This document shows, piece by piece, positions 23,590 through 32,659 of a stretch of 64,000 bases of DNA. The notes under the pieces were generated by a model that searched no databases, had not been told where the DNA came from, and worked only from the letters and a program-made list of their open reading frames with translations. This stretch comes from JACWAE01 sp963847595 (GTDB lineage: Bacteria > Chloroflexota > Dehalococcoidia > SZUA-161): positions 1,116,001-1,180,000 of the forward strand of contig CAWKAJ010000002.1 in assembly GCA_963847595.1 (NCBI GenBank), given 5' to 3'. Both the position numbers and the translations under genes were made by a program. Positions within the stretch are counted from its first letter, which is position 1; every line of letters begins with the position of its first letter.

Positions 23590-25442
23590 TGGCTCAGTCC
23601 AATACCAGGCACCAAATTTTAGTCTGCCAGGGGACCGGCTGCGAGTCCTCAAAATCCGCTAGGATTAACCAGGCGCTGGCCGAGGAAATCAAGCGCTCCG
23701 GCCTTTCCGACAGTATACAGGTCAAAACTACAGGGTGTCACGGCTTCTGCCAGCAGGGCCCCATCGTTGTTATCGAGCCCGAGGGCATCTTCTATACTGG
23801 GGTCAAGATAGAGGATGCGCCGGAGGTGGTGAAGTCCTACTTCGTGGAGAAGCAGCCGCTGGAGCGGCTGCTGTACCATGACCCCGCTACCAATAAAGCC
23901 ATACCTCTGTACAAGGACTTACCGTTCTACAGCCAGCAACACCGCCTCATCCTGCGCAACTGCGGCGAGATCAACCCCGAGGAAATCGAAGACTATCTGG
24001 CCAGGGGAGGCTATACGGCTTTGAAAAAGGTCATTTCGTCGATGGAGCCGACGCAAGTCATCAGTGAGGTCCAGCGCTCGGCTTTGCGGGGCCGGGGCGG
24101 CGCCGGATTCCCCACGGGCAAGAAGTGGGACGCGGCTTACAAAGCGAAGGGTAATCCCAAGTTCGTGGTATGTAACGCCGGTGCGTTTATAGACCGCTCC
24201 GTGCTGGAGGCTGACCCTCACTCCGTGCTCGAAGGGATGGTCATCGCTGCATACGCCATCGGCGCGTCCCAGGGCTATGTATATGTACTGGCCGATTATC
24301 ACCTGGCTATAAAGCGATTTAATCTCGCTATCGAAGAAGCCCAAAAACGTAACCTTCTGGGCAAGAATATCCTGGGCAGCAAATTCAGCTTCGTCATAGA
24401 TATTTCGCAGGGCGCAGGGGCCTGGGTCTGCGGTGAAAGCAGGGCACTGCTGCTTTCGATCGAGGGCAAGCGGGGTATGCCCCGTGTCAAGCCTCCGCTG
24501 TCAGTGGATGAGGGGCTGTGGGGCTTGCCCACATGCACGAACAACCTGAGAACGCTGGCCAGCGTGCCCCTGATTATCGATAAGGGGGCAGATTGGTTCG
24601 CCGGTATCGGCACCGAGGGCAGCAAGGGTACGGCAGTCCTGGGCTTGACCGGCAAGATAGCCAACAACGGTATGGTCGAAGTGCCGATGGGCACTACGTT
24701 GCGTAAGGTCATCTTCGACATCGGGGGCGGTGTGCCGGGAGGGAAGCGCTTCAAGGCGGTTCAAACCGGCGGGCCCTCGGGCGGCTGCCTTCCGGAAAGC
24801 GCCCTGGACCTGCCTGTCGACTTCGAGGCTTTAACCAAAGCCGGCTCCATCATGGGCTCCGGCGCGATAGCGGTGATGGATGAGGACACGTGCATGGTGA
24901 ATGCCGCTCAGGGCTTCCTCTCCTTCTGCCGCGATGAATCCTGCGGCAAGTGCGTGCCCTGTCGCGAGGGTCTCCCCATGATGGTAGATATAATGGACAG
25001 GATTACAGCAGGAAAAGGAAAACCCGAAGACATGAGCCGGCTTCTGGAGATGAGCGAGACGCTTACCCAGGGCTCTCTCTGCGGATTGGGAAGAACTGCG
25101 CCCAACCCTGTGCTGACCAGCATACGCTACTTCCGCGACGAATGGGAAGCTCATATCAACGAGAAGAGATGCCCGGCGCTGGTGTGCAAGGCGCTGACAA
25201 ACTTCTACATCCTGCCCGACAAATGCCAGGGCTGCGGCATTTGCGCCAGGGCCTGCCCTGCGGATGCCATCACCGGAGGGAAGAGGATGGTGCATGTAAT
25301 CGACCAGAGCAAGTGCATCAAGTGCGCCACCTGCCTGGAGAAATGCCCCCCGAAGTTCAGCGCGGTGAAGAAGGCAAGCGGCGAGGCCGTCGAGGTGCCC
25401 AAAGAGCCTGTGCCCATAGCTGCGGGCGCAGGCGCAAAATGA
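23589..25442 (+). CDS. NuoF/HndC-like flavoprotein with altered nucleotide site
   Basis: A 617-residue HndC-type subunit. Domains in order: thioredoxin-like [2Fe-2S] (CQGTGCESSKSARI, CHGFCQQGP), NuoF FMN/NADH domain (GRGGAGFPTGKKW), SLBB-like part, 4Fe-4S helical domain (ESCGKCVPCREG, then SLCGLGRTAPNP) and two C-terminal 4Fe-4S clusters (CQGCGICARACP, CIKCATCLEKCP). Two normally fixed elements are changed. The acidic loop of CNADEGDPGAF is shortened to CNAGAF. The GEETAL motif reads GESRAL. Both belong to the FMN/NADH pocket in the family, so NADH oxidation may be impaired or another donor used. The gene overlaps nuoE by one base. Confidence 0.88.
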   Translation: MAQSNTRHQILVCQGTGCESSKSARINQALAEEIKRSGLSDSIQVKTTGCHGFCQQGPIVVIEPEGIFYTGVKIEDAPEVVKSYFVEKQPLERLLYHDPATNKAIPLYKDLPFYSQQHRLILRNCGEINPEEIEDYLARGGYTALKKVISSMEPTQVISEVQRSALRGRGGAGFPTGKKWDAAYKAKGNPKFVVCNAGAFIDRSVLEADPHSVLEGMVIAAYAIGASQGYVYVLADYHLAIKRFNLAIEEAQKRNLLGKNILGSKFSFVIDISQGAGAWVCGESRALLLSIEGKRGMPRVKPPLSVDEGLWGLPTCTNNLRTLASVPLIIDKGADWFAGIGTEGSKGTAVLGLTGKIANNGMVEVPMGTTLRKVIFDIGGGVPGGKRFKAVQTGGPSGGCLPESALDLPVDFEALTKAGSIMGSGAIAVMDEDTCMVNAAQGFLSFCRDESCGKCVPCREGLPMMVDIMDRITAGKGKPEDMSRLLEMSETLTQGSLCGLGRTAPNPVLTSIRYFRDEWEAHINEKRCPALVCKALTNFYILPDKCQGCGICARACPADAITGGKRMVHVIDQSKCIKCATCLEKCPPKFSAVKKASGEAVEVPKEPVPIAAGAGAK

Positions 25443-25452
25443 GCGAGGTGTG

Positions 25453-27210
25453 ATGCCAGTGGAGAGCACGATAACCAAAACAAATGTCGTTACGCTGAAG
25501 ATAGACGGCGTTGAAATCAAGACGACCGAAGGGAAGAGGATACTGGAAGCAGCGCTGGATAACAATATCTACATACCTAACCTGTGCTCGTTAAGAGATG
25601 TGAAACTGCCCTTCGGCGCCTGCCGACTGTGCCAGGTGCAGGTCGAGGGCAGGGAAGGCTTCGTCACAGCCTGCAGCGAGTCGGCAGCCGAGGGCATGGT
25701 CGTCCACAGCAACACACCTGAAGTGAATGCTATACGCCGCAAGATATTGCAGATGATGCTGGCAAGGCATGCCTTCGTCTGCCTAGAGTGCCATCGCAGG
25801 GAGCGCTGTAAGCCCGGGGGCACTTGCCTGCGCCTGATGAGTGTAAACGAACAATTTTGCATCCTCTGCCCCAACAACGGACGCTGCGAGCTGCAGAGAG
25901 CGTCTGATTTCATCGGACTGGGCAAGATGCCCTATCCTTACACCCCCAAGGGATACCCTATCGAGAGAGAAAACCCGTTCATCGTACGCAACAACAACCT
26001 GTGTATACTCTGCGGGCGCTGCATCAGGGTGGACCAGGAGATTCTGGGAATAGAGGCCATCGCCTTCAACCGCCGGGGGAAGGATACATACATCGGCGGG
26101 GCCTTCGGCAGGCCGCTCCTGGAGTCCGGGTGCACCTTTTGCGGCTGCTGTGTGGAGGTCTGCCCCACAGGCGCGCTGAAGGACGTCGGCGATGAGTGGC
26201 AGCGCTGGCCCGACCCCAAGAGGGCCATGATTCGCTGCATGTATGCCTGTCCCGCAGGGGTGGATGTGCCGCGCTTCATCAGGTTCATCAGGGAGCACAA
26301 GTTTGACGAGGCGCTGCGAGTGATTCAGGAGAAAGTCCCCTTAGCCTTCGTCTGCAGCCGTATCTGCTCGCGTCCCTGCGAGATTGCCTGCCGGCGCAGC
26401 AAACTCGATCAGGGGCTTGCCATCAGGGCGCTGGAGCGATTCGCCGCCGAGCGCGCGAACATCAAGTGGACTAAGGAGGTCAAAGTGCCCGCTTCAGGCA
26501 AGCAGGTAGCCATCATCAGCTCTGGCCCTGCGGGCTTGACTGCAGCCTACTATCTGGCCAAGAAGGGCGGGCATGCAGTGACAATTTTAGAGTCTGAGGC
26601 TCAGGCGGGCGGCATGCTGAGGACGGCACCCGAGTACGACCTGCCGCGCCAAGTGCTCGATGATGAGCTTGAGATGCTCAAGAGGCTGGGTGTGGAGATA
26701 AAGACGCAGGCTAAGGTGGATTCAGTGGACAGGCTGTTCCAGGACGGCTTCCAGGCAGTATTTGTAGCTTGGGACACCAGCAAGGTGGTCGAGCTGGGCA
26801 TCACGGTTAATCCCGATGACCTCAGTACCAACAAGAAAGGCGTTTACGCCGTAAGCGATGCAGTGAGCGGCAAGCACATCTTCATTAAAGGAGTGGCGGC
26901 GGGCAGGAAAGCCGCCTCCTCTATAGACAGCTACCTCGGCGGCAGCGGCAACATCGACGAGGTGCTGGCCCCTGTGCAAGAAGGAGTCCCCAGGATAGGC
27001 CGGATGCCCAACTTCGCCCAAAGGAAGCGCGTCACCATGCCTACTGCATCCGTGGAACAGGGCAAAGGCAAGCTCGCCAAGGTAGAGCTGGGCTTCAGCG
27101 ATGAGGCGGGAGCAGAAGAGGCGCTACGGTGCATGGGCTGCGACCTGCGGTTCATGGTCGCCAAACTGGTGGCGCAGCCACCGCTCAGTGGAACGAAGGC
27201 GAAAGGCTAG
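25453..27210 (+). CDS. NuoG-N-terminal / partial GltD fusion iron-sulfur flavoprotein
   Basis: About 585 residues. It starts with a NuoG/HndD-type [2Fe-2S] domain (Cys46, 58, 61, 75) and a His-Cys segment (His107, Cys111, Cys114, more cysteines to 146). A two-cluster ferredoxin domain follows. In its first motif (CILCGRCIRVD, 185-195) the fourth cysteine is Asp; the second (CTFCGCCVEVC, 228-238) is complete. Then comes a GltD-like part with CMYACPAG and an FAD motif written SSGPAGLTAAYYLAKKG. The second Rossmann fold (GGGNVAxDAAR in GltD) is absent: sequence jumps from AVFVAWDTSKVVE to KKGVYAVSDAVSG. So it can bind FAD but probably not NADPH there. GTG 25450 and ATG 25453 are both possible starts. 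Confidence 0.82.
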   Translation: MPVESTITKTNVVTLKIDGVEIKTTEGKRILEAALDNNIYIPNLCSLRDVKLPFGACRLCQVQVEGREGFVTACSESAAEGMVVHSNTPEVNAIRRKILQMMLARHAFVCLECHRRERCKPGGTCLRLMSVNEQFCILCPNNGRCELQRASDFIGLGKMPYPYTPKGYPIERENPFIVRNNNLCILCGRCIRVDQEILGIEAIAFNRRGKDTYIGGAFGRPLLESGCTFCGCCVEVCPTGALKDVGDEWQRWPDPKRAMIRCMYACPAGVDVPRFIRFIREHKFDEALRVIQEKVPLAFVCSRICSRPCEIACRRSKLDQGLAIRALERFAAERANIKWTKEVKVPASGKQVAIISSGPAGLTAAYYLAKKGGHAVTILESEAQAGGMLRTAPEYDLPRQVLDDELEMLKRLGVEIKTQAKVDSVDRLFQDGFQAVFVAWDTSKVVELGITVNPDDLSTNKKGVYAVSDAVSGKHIFIKGVAAGRKAASSIDSYLGGSGNIDEVLAPVQEGVPRIGRMPNFAQRKRVTMPTASVEQGKGKLAKVELGFSDEAGAEEALRCMGCDLRFMVAKLVAQPPLSGTKAKG

Positions 27211-27240
27211 TAATTTCCGAAGACGAACGAAATGTCATTA

Positions 27241-27270
27241 CGTAGGGGCACGGTGCACCGTGCCCCTACG
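27241..27270. repeat. REP-like palindrome, copy 3 (perfect 30 bp)
   Basis: The 30 bases are a perfect palindrome with no loop: CGTAGGGGCACGGTG followed by its complement. It lies 30 bp after the stop of the nuoG-like gene and may serve as terminator of that operon. A degraded half copy is at 4673-4695. Confidence 0.85.
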
Positions 27271-27405
27271 CATTAAAGAAGGTGTTTCAGGTCTACTTTT
27301 TATGCAGCAAAGAATAAAGGAGAGTACTGCATTGTTATTCTTATTGCTTGTTGGGGAATAGCGAGATAGAATAGAGAAGCAAGAAACCAACTGCTTTGAG
27401 GAATT

Positions 27406-28248
27406 ATGCCTGTAAAGATTGTTACCGACAGCACTTCCGATCTGAAACCCCATATCGCCAGCCCTTTGGGGATAACAGTGGTGCCATTGTATATTAACTT
27501 CGGCACGGAATCTTATCGAGACGGTGTCGACTTAACGACCGAGGAATTTTACCAGAAACTTGCGTCCAGCAAGACCTTGCCTACCACCGCAGTCCCCAGT
27601 CCTGCTACACTAGCTCAAGTCTACGACAAGTTAGCCCGGGAGACGGATGAAATCGTAGTCGTCTCTTTGGCCAGCAAGCTATCCTCTATGCACACGATGG
27701 AATCTCAGGCAATGGGGATGATGAGAAAGAAATGCCGTATAGAAATAATCGATTCGAAGGCGGGCTGCATGGCGCTGGGGCTAATCGCTATTGCAGCAGC
27801 CAAAGCAGCTAATGCCGGAGCTAAAATAGACGATGTGGTGAAGATAACTAAGCGGAATATCTATCGCTCAAAGATATATTTTGCCTTCGATACTCTGGAA
27901 TACCTCAAAAGGAGCGGGCGTGTCAGTGCAGCACAAGCTTTTCTAGGCTCAATGCTAAAGGTGAACCCCATCATGACCCTGGAAGAAGGTGAAGGCCGGC
28001 CTGTCGCCAGGCCGAGGTCTCGTGCAAAAGCTATAGAACTCTTATATAAATTCGCTATGAGCTTTTCAAATATCGAAGAGATGGCCATTGAGGACGCTAC
28101 TACCCCCGATGAAGCGGACATAATGGCTGAGCGTATCAGCTCCAGATTCCCCAAGGAGCGGATATACAGAACAAAGGTCAGCCCGGTAGTCGGTACTCAC
28201 GTTGGGCCACATGTGCTGGCCGTGTCAGTGCTAGGGGATAGCGGTTAG
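27406..28248 (+). CDS. DegV family fatty-acid-binding protein
   Basis: A 280-residue DegV protein. It opens with VKIVTDSTSDLKP, the usual ligand-binding start, followed by FYQKLASSKTLPTTAVPSPA, VVSLASKLSSMHT and the C-domain DTLEYLKRSGRVSAAQAFLGSMLKVNPIM. Such proteins bind a single fatty acid, and in Firmicutes they feed the FakA kinase. No fakA is seen here. It is a single gene closed by the hairpin at 28264. Confidence 0.92.
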   Translation: MPVKIVTDSTSDLKPHIASPLGITVVPLYINFGTESYRDGVDLTTEEFYQKLASSKTLPTTAVPSPATLAQVYDKLARETDEIVVVSLASKLSSMHTMESQAMGMMRKKCRIEIIDSKAGCMALGLIAIAAAKAANAGAKIDDVVKITKRNIYRSKIYFAFDTLEYLKRSGRVSAAQAFLGSMLKVNPIMTLEEGEGRPVARPRSRAKAIELLYKFAMSFSNIEEMAIEDATTPDEADIMAERISSRFPKERIYRTKVSPVVGTHVGPHVLAVSVLGDSG

Positions 28249-28263
28249 TGCAGGCAAAGTGAA

Positions 28264-28298
28264 GGGCTATCAGAGGGCGTCCCTCAGTCTGATAGCCC
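28264..28298 (+). terminator. Hairpin terminator after degV
   Basis: GGGCTATCAGA (28264-28274) and TCTGATAGCCC (28288-28298) form a perfect 11-bp stem with 13-nt loop, 15 bp after the stop. No T tract follows. Confidence 0.6.
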
Positions 28299-28406
28299 CC
28301 TCTGCAAACGGCCTCTGAACAAAAGGCTTGTTTTCCCTCCAGTTTGACCGCCCCGGACATTACCACTCGATGGCTTCGCTGATAGCTTGACCTGGCTAAA
28401 TGAGTA

Positions 28407-28853
28407 CTACAGGTCCTCAAGCAAAGTGGTAAAGGTATCGTGATGGTCCTCTTCCTGCTGCAGTATCTCACGGAAGAGCCGGTTGGTTGTCTCGTCGCCT
28501 TCTTTGCGGGCCATCTCCACAATCTGCGTATAGAGCTTTATGGCGTTCTCCTCGTCCTTAACGTCCTGAGTTATCATTTCCTTAAGGGTTTTGCCCACAA
28601 AAATGGGGGTTGGCTTGGTGGTCGGTATCCCGCCGAGATAATATAGCCTCTCAGCTATGGATTCGGCATGTTTCATCTCTGATATGGCAATGGACCTTAG
28701 CTCACTCTGAACCGCGAACCCCTTCACTCCACCCCACTGGACATGCTGCCACATGTACTGGACTGCCACCTGGATCTCCCTGGCGATGGCATCGTTTAAT
28801 TTCTCCAACAGTTTGGGGGATGCCTTTACCACTGATGTTTTCTTTACTGCCAT
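28407..28853 (-). CDS. Bacterioferritin/ferritin-like diiron protein
   Basis: A 148-residue four-helix protein of the ferritin-like superfamily. The diiron ligands appear as EIQVAVQYMW, EMKHAESIAERLYYLGG, DEENAIKLY and EEDHHDTF, that is Glu, Glu-x-x-His, Glu and Glu-x-x-His. It should store iron or remove peroxide. No heme-binding methionine can be assigned with certainty. GAAGGAGGGAGACC is a strong RBS. It is convergent with degV. Confidence 0.88.
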   Translation of the reverse strand: MAVKKTSVVKASPKLLEKLNDAIAREIQVAVQYMWQHVQWGGVKGFAVQSELRSIAISEMKHAESIAERLYYLGGIPTTKPTPIFVGKTLKEMITQDVKDEENAIKLYTQIVEMARKEGDETTNRLFREILQQEEDHHDTFTTLLEDL

Positions 28854-29237
28854 GGTCTCCCTCCTTCAAATATGTTCTTAATATCTAGTGTTCGCGTGAT
28901 TTCAAATGTTCGTTCCGAAACCAGGTGGCCCGGGGAATATACTTGACATTGTCTTTAAACTGAACCGATTACTACCTCGCAGTGGTGTTCCGCGCGATTT
29001 ACTCACCTCCTTCTGTCATTTAAACGCTTCCTGGTCACATATACACCGCTAAGACTAATCGTAGCGAGAATAACATAAAGAAGTCATAAAATGCAAGCGA
29101 GAAAGATTAAGAAGTCGTTACATTTGTGTAGGCACTATACGAAAATATGTGGGGAGCCCCCTCTGCGCTCCCCCGTTAGTAAACAGCCTCCTCTGAATAC
29201 CAGGTTTACGGCACTCTCTGCGAAACCAATGAATATC
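28854..29237. other. Intergenic region without recognised content
   Basis: About 380 bp upstream of the ferritin-like gene and downstream of the TIM-barrel gene. Apart from the ferritin RBS, I see no palindrome, RNA or convincing coding frame. Confidence 0.5.
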
Positions 29238-30137
29238 TCACTTCAGGTAACCCTTTTCCTGGAGGAACTTTTTGCTCTGGATTAAAGCGTCTCGGGAACT
29301 CACTTCAAGGATAATCCTGCCATCGTAGCCTATCTCTTCTAATTTCCGGAGGACGGCTATGCAGTCTACCATGCCTGTCCCCAGCGGATAGTGAGCGTAA
29401 GAATCGCTCTCAACGCCATCGGTTAAATGGACTTCTGTGATTTTTCTGCCGAATCGCGTGATAAAGTCCAGGGGATTGATGCCGCTGACGAAGGCATGAA
29501 CTGTGTCCAGGGTAATTCCGATCCCCTTGCGGACAAATGGCTCGAATTCCTCCGGCTTCCGGAACAGCGCTTCGCTGCGGTGCAGGTTTTCGATGGAAAG
29601 CTCCATATTCCTCTTTTTGGCATAGTCTGCTATCTCGAAAACGCTTTGCTCCGCTATCTGCCGAGTGTGCTTCTCCAGCAATGAATATCTATCGGGGGTG
29701 GCTCCGAAGCAGCCCGGGTGCATCACCAGTTTGCTGATCGCCAATTCCCCGCAGAGGTCGATATGTCTCTTGGTCTCTGCAATCGCCTCCCTTCTCATGC
29801 CGGAATGAAGGGCAGCGATGTTGACTTCACCAAGAGGAAGATGGCAGCTCACAGTGCGAAATGGGCGGATTATCGCTCTCAACTCACCTGCCAATGGCAG
29901 CAGGAGTTCGGCGCCGATAATAGAAAAGCCGAATTCGATCTCTATGGCAGCAAAGCCATTCTCAAGAACGAACCTGGCAAAATCGTCCAACAGGCTCAGG
30001 TAGCCTCCAAGCAATTGCTCGGCGGCTGGCCTGCCAACTCCGCGAGCAAGCCTCTTGACTTCCCCGGTACATAGACTCGTGGAGACACCGAATTGGCTGT
30101 TCATGCTATCAACAGCTCGATTATACCACCTAGCCAA
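29238..30137 (-). CDS. Sugar phosphate isomerase/epimerase, TIM barrel
   Basis: A 299-residue protein of the xylose isomerase-like / AP endonuclease 2 TIM-barrel superfamily. Metal-site stretches are seen as LVMHPG (His), LSIENLHR (Glu), GITLDTVHA (Asp/His), EVHLTDGVESD (His) and the last RIILEVSSRD (Glu). Members isomerise sugars or sugar acids with a divalent metal. The substrate cannot be read from sequence. It is monocistronic as far as seen. Confidence 0.82.
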   Translation of the reverse strand: MARWYNRAVDSMNSQFGVSTSLCTGEVKRLARGVGRPAAEQLLGGYLSLLDDFARFVLENGFAAIEIEFGFSIIGAELLLPLAGELRAIIRPFRTVSCHLPLGEVNIAALHSGMRREAIAETKRHIDLCGELAISKLVMHPGCFGATPDRYSLLEKHTRQIAEQSVFEIADYAKKRNMELSIENLHRSEALFRKPEEFEPFVRKGIGITLDTVHAFVSGINPLDFITRFGRKITEVHLTDGVESDSYAHYPLGTGMVDCIAVLRKLEEIGYDGRIILEVSSRDALIQSKKFLQEKGYLK

Positions 30138-30204
30138 ATGACCGAGACAGCAATGTGATGGCTATCTAGCGCAAGGTGCACGTTAGTGGTACACTAAGAA
30201 CAGA

Positions 30205-31128
30205 TTGAGTGAAATGGATAACGAAAACAGTCAAGGCGACAGCAATAAAGCCCAAGCCGACCCGGCGAATAAGGTTGCCTTCGTCCTCAGCGGGGGAGGC
30301 AACCGCGGCGCGCTCGAAGTTGGCGTCCTTCTGGCTCTGCTGGAGCATGAAATCCGCCCCCAGATCCTGGTAGGCACATCGGTGGGAGCGATAAACGCCG
30401 CGGCTATAGCTATCAGTCCTACCCTGCAAGGAGTTCGCTGGCTGGAGAAAGCGTGGCGTCAGGTAACCAAGAAAGCTGTTCTGCCTGACAACTATATGGC
30501 CATGGCGCTGCGCGTGCTCACTGGCGGAAGCAGCCTGTTCAACAATAAGAGGCTCAAGGACTTCCTGAGGGCCCGCCTGCCAGAGAAGATACGACAGTTT
30601 GCCGACATAAAAGCTGCTGAACTGTATATCACCGCTGCGGACCTGCATACCGGAGAGTTGCACATCTTTGGCATCGACCCCAGTGAGTCGATCCTGGATT
30701 CCATAATGGCGAGCACTGCCTTCCCTCTGCTTCTTTCTCCCTGGGAATACCAGGGACGGCAGTATGTGGATGGGGCCCTGGTCAGTGACCTGCCCATCAG
30801 TGTCGCCGTGGAGATGAAGGCCACGGAGATCTATGCTATTGACGTCGGGAATCGCGGGAGGATTAAGAGAAGCCGCCTCGGCGTGTTGCATGTCATCAGG
30901 CAGGTACTGGACGCTAGTGCCTACAAGCGGTTTATTGAAGACATGGGTTGGGCCAGCAAATTGCCCAAAGACAAGATCCATTATATCCGCGTAGATGGTT
31001 TCGACGAGGTGGGCATCTGGGATTTCGGCCATACCGCAGAAATGATCGAGAAGGGTCATCAGACAGGGGTGGAATATCTACGGCAATTATCCAGCCGCTC
31101 CCGCAGTCGGGATGAGAAGGCGCCCTAG
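30205..31128 (+). CDS. Patatin-like phospholipase
   Basis: A 307-residue lipid acyl hydrolase with a Ser-Asp dyad. The oxyanion glycine motif is SGGGNRGALEVGVL, the nucleophile is GTSVGAI (Ser near residue 53) and the aspartate is in DGALVSDLPI. It lacks a signal peptide, so it acts on the cytoplasmic side of the membrane or on storage lipids. The start is TTG 30205 or ATG 30214; neither has a clear RBS. Confidence 0.9.
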   Translation: MSEMDNENSQGDSNKAQADPANKVAFVLSGGGNRGALEVGVLLALLEHEIRPQILVGTSVGAINAAAIAISPTLQGVRWLEKAWRQVTKKAVLPDNYMAMALRVLTGGSSLFNNKRLKDFLRARLPEKIRQFADIKAAELYITAADLHTGELHIFGIDPSESILDSIMASTAFPLLLSPWEYQGRQYVDGALVSDLPISVAVEMKATEIYAIDVGNRGRIKRSRLGVLHVIRQVLDASAYKRFIEDMGWASKLPKDKIHYIRVDGFDEVGIWDFGHTAEMIEKGHQTGVEYLRQLSSRSRSRDEKAP

Positions 31129-31200
31129 GCCAGCTCCGAGGGATTTGAGCTATTCCCCTGGATGACAATTTACCGAAAAAAACCAGTCGCACGATTCGCC

Positions 31201-31229
31201 TTGACATAGCGGGGCGCGTCTGCTATTTT
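31201..31229 (+). promoter_or_regulatory. Promoter of the 31279 gene
   Basis: TTGACA (31201-31206), 17-bp spacer and TATTTT (31224-31229). The small gene starts 50 bp later behind a GGGAGGGG site. Confidence 0.55.
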
Positions 31230-31278
31230 AAACTTGTTGGGGGAGCGGCCTGAGAACCACAGGTAGGGAGGGGTTGAC

Positions 31279-31542
31279 ATGCTGCAATTGCTGGTTCAAC
31301 TTGAGTGCAAGAGGCAAGCTTTCATTAGAAGAAGGTTGATACAAAACCTTAGTTCGGGAAATTCCTATTGGGGAATAGCAGGCCTGATATTCTTCGTATC
31401 TTTATTCCCGATGCTCATATCCGCACCTGCTGCCGTTGCAGAAGCACCTCCCGCAGCCGGGGCAGTCGGGGGGCTAATTTTGGCTGGCTTCGTGTTGTGT
31501 GCTACCATAGTTGGCGCGCCAATCGGACTTGTGCTACTCTAG
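31279..31542 (+). CDS. Small hypothetical membrane protein
   Basis: An 87-residue protein, unrecognised. A basic N-terminal part with a possible amphipathic helix (LLVQLECKRQAFIRRRLIQN) is followed by two hydrophobic segments, about 32-54 and 63-87. An Ala/Pro-rich turn joins them. A good RBS and promoter support expression. Function unknown. Confidence 0.55.
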   Translation: MLQLLVQLECKRQAFIRRRLIQNLSSGNSYWGIAGLIFFVSLFPMLISAPAAVAEAPPAAGAVGGLILAGFVLCATIVGAPIGLVLL

Positions 31543-31770
31543 GTCGCATAGAGCACCCCAGGCCTTCTACTCTAATCACTTAGAGAAGTCCCTCAGTTGC
31601 GCTTCTTTACTCTGCCTATCACCCTGAAAACGATGCCCTGTGGCATTTAATACTGTCTTCCTCTCAACAGCGGAGGTCGTTTATTGATATGTCGTCAACT
31701 CCCTATGTCCCTATACTTTAGAGGTGAAATACTTGATACACCCCCTCGGGAAATGCCTACCACGGTTGTA

Positions 31771-31799
31771 TTGCTATATACTCGGTTGAGAGATATAAT
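31771..31799 (+). promoter_or_regulatory. Promoter very close to a start codon (leaderless candidate)
   Basis: TTGCTA (31771-31776), 17-bp spacer and TATAAT (31794-31799). The ATG of the glycosyltransferase lies at 31809, so transcription would begin within a few bases of it and leave no room for a Shine-Dalgarno site. Confidence 0.5.
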
Positions 31800-31808
31800 G
31801 TAGTCGCT

Positions 31809-32615
31809 ATGTCCGAGGTTATTCTTGGCGGTGTGCTCGGTTCGGGGTTCGCTGGGGCATGCTTGACTGCCTACATAACCACAAGGGTGGTTGTGTACAG
31901 AATAGGCCAGGCTTCCAGGCCACCCGCCTACCAAGTTATAGGGCGTTTAGTCTCAGTGGTTATCCCAACACTTATGGAGGAGGAATACCTCCCCAAGCTT
32001 CTGGAGACCATCCGCAACCAGACATACCAGCCAATAGAAATCGTTGTAGCCGATAGCAGCCCCCCTCCTTCAAGCGATAGGACATTGGAGATATGTCAGG
32101 CCTACGAAGCAAGATACGTCTTTGTCCCCAAGCTGAATCTTCCTCATGCCCGCAACGCAGGGGCTATGGAAGCCAAGGGCGAAATACTGTTGTTTGTTGA
32201 TGCGGATTGCCTTTTCACCCCTACTTATATCCAGGATATGGTGGCCGCCCTGGACGAAGGATATGTTTTGGCTCATGGCGCCGACCCTGTGGCCGAGGGC
32301 ATCTTTTTCGCTGCGGCATCGCTTATGTTGCGCAGTTGGTTCAAGCCCAAAGCATATACTACAGGCAGAGGGATAGCCATCTGGAAGAGCGCCTTCAATG
32401 AGCTAGGCGGCTACGACGAGAGCCTGGATCCAACGCTAGGATATCGAGAAGACCTCGACTTAGGCAAGAGGGTGCGGCAAAGGTATGGAAGCAAGGCTAT
32501 ACAACTTTTACGCACGTCTTACCTGGGGGAATCAGCCCGGAGGATAAAATACCTCGGCACCGCCGAGTGGAACAAAGTCAGAGGAGTCAGGGGCTCTAAG
32601 ACCATCCCCATATAA
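31809..32615 (+). CDS. Family 2 glycosyltransferase
   Basis: A 268-residue GT-A enzyme. A short hydrophobic N-terminus (about 5-22) is followed by the GT2 core: VSVVIPTLMEEEYLPKLLET, the nucleotide site IEIVVADSS, the LPHARNAGAMEAKG stretch and the DXD motif FVDADCLF. The acceptor region contains GYREDLDLGKRVRQ, with an ED motif typical of inverting enzymes. It would add a sugar to a lipid or surface polymer. It is unaccompanied by other polysaccharide genes. Confidence 0.87.
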   Translation: MSEVILGGVLGSGFAGACLTAYITTRVVVYRIGQASRPPAYQVIGRLVSVVIPTLMEEEYLPKLLETIRNQTYQPIEIVVADSSPPPSSDRTLEICQAYEARYVFVPKLNLPHARNAGAMEAKGEILLFVDADCLFTPTYIQDMVAALDEGYVLAHGADPVAEGIFFAAASLMLRSWFKPKAYTTGRGIAIWKSAFNELGGYDESLDPTLGYREDLDLGKRVRQRYGSKAIQLLRTSYLGESARRIKYLGTAEWNKVRGVRGSKTIPI

Positions 32616-32659
32616 GGCTTGAAGACATCTCCCCAAGCTTCGCTCCAAGACCGAATGCC

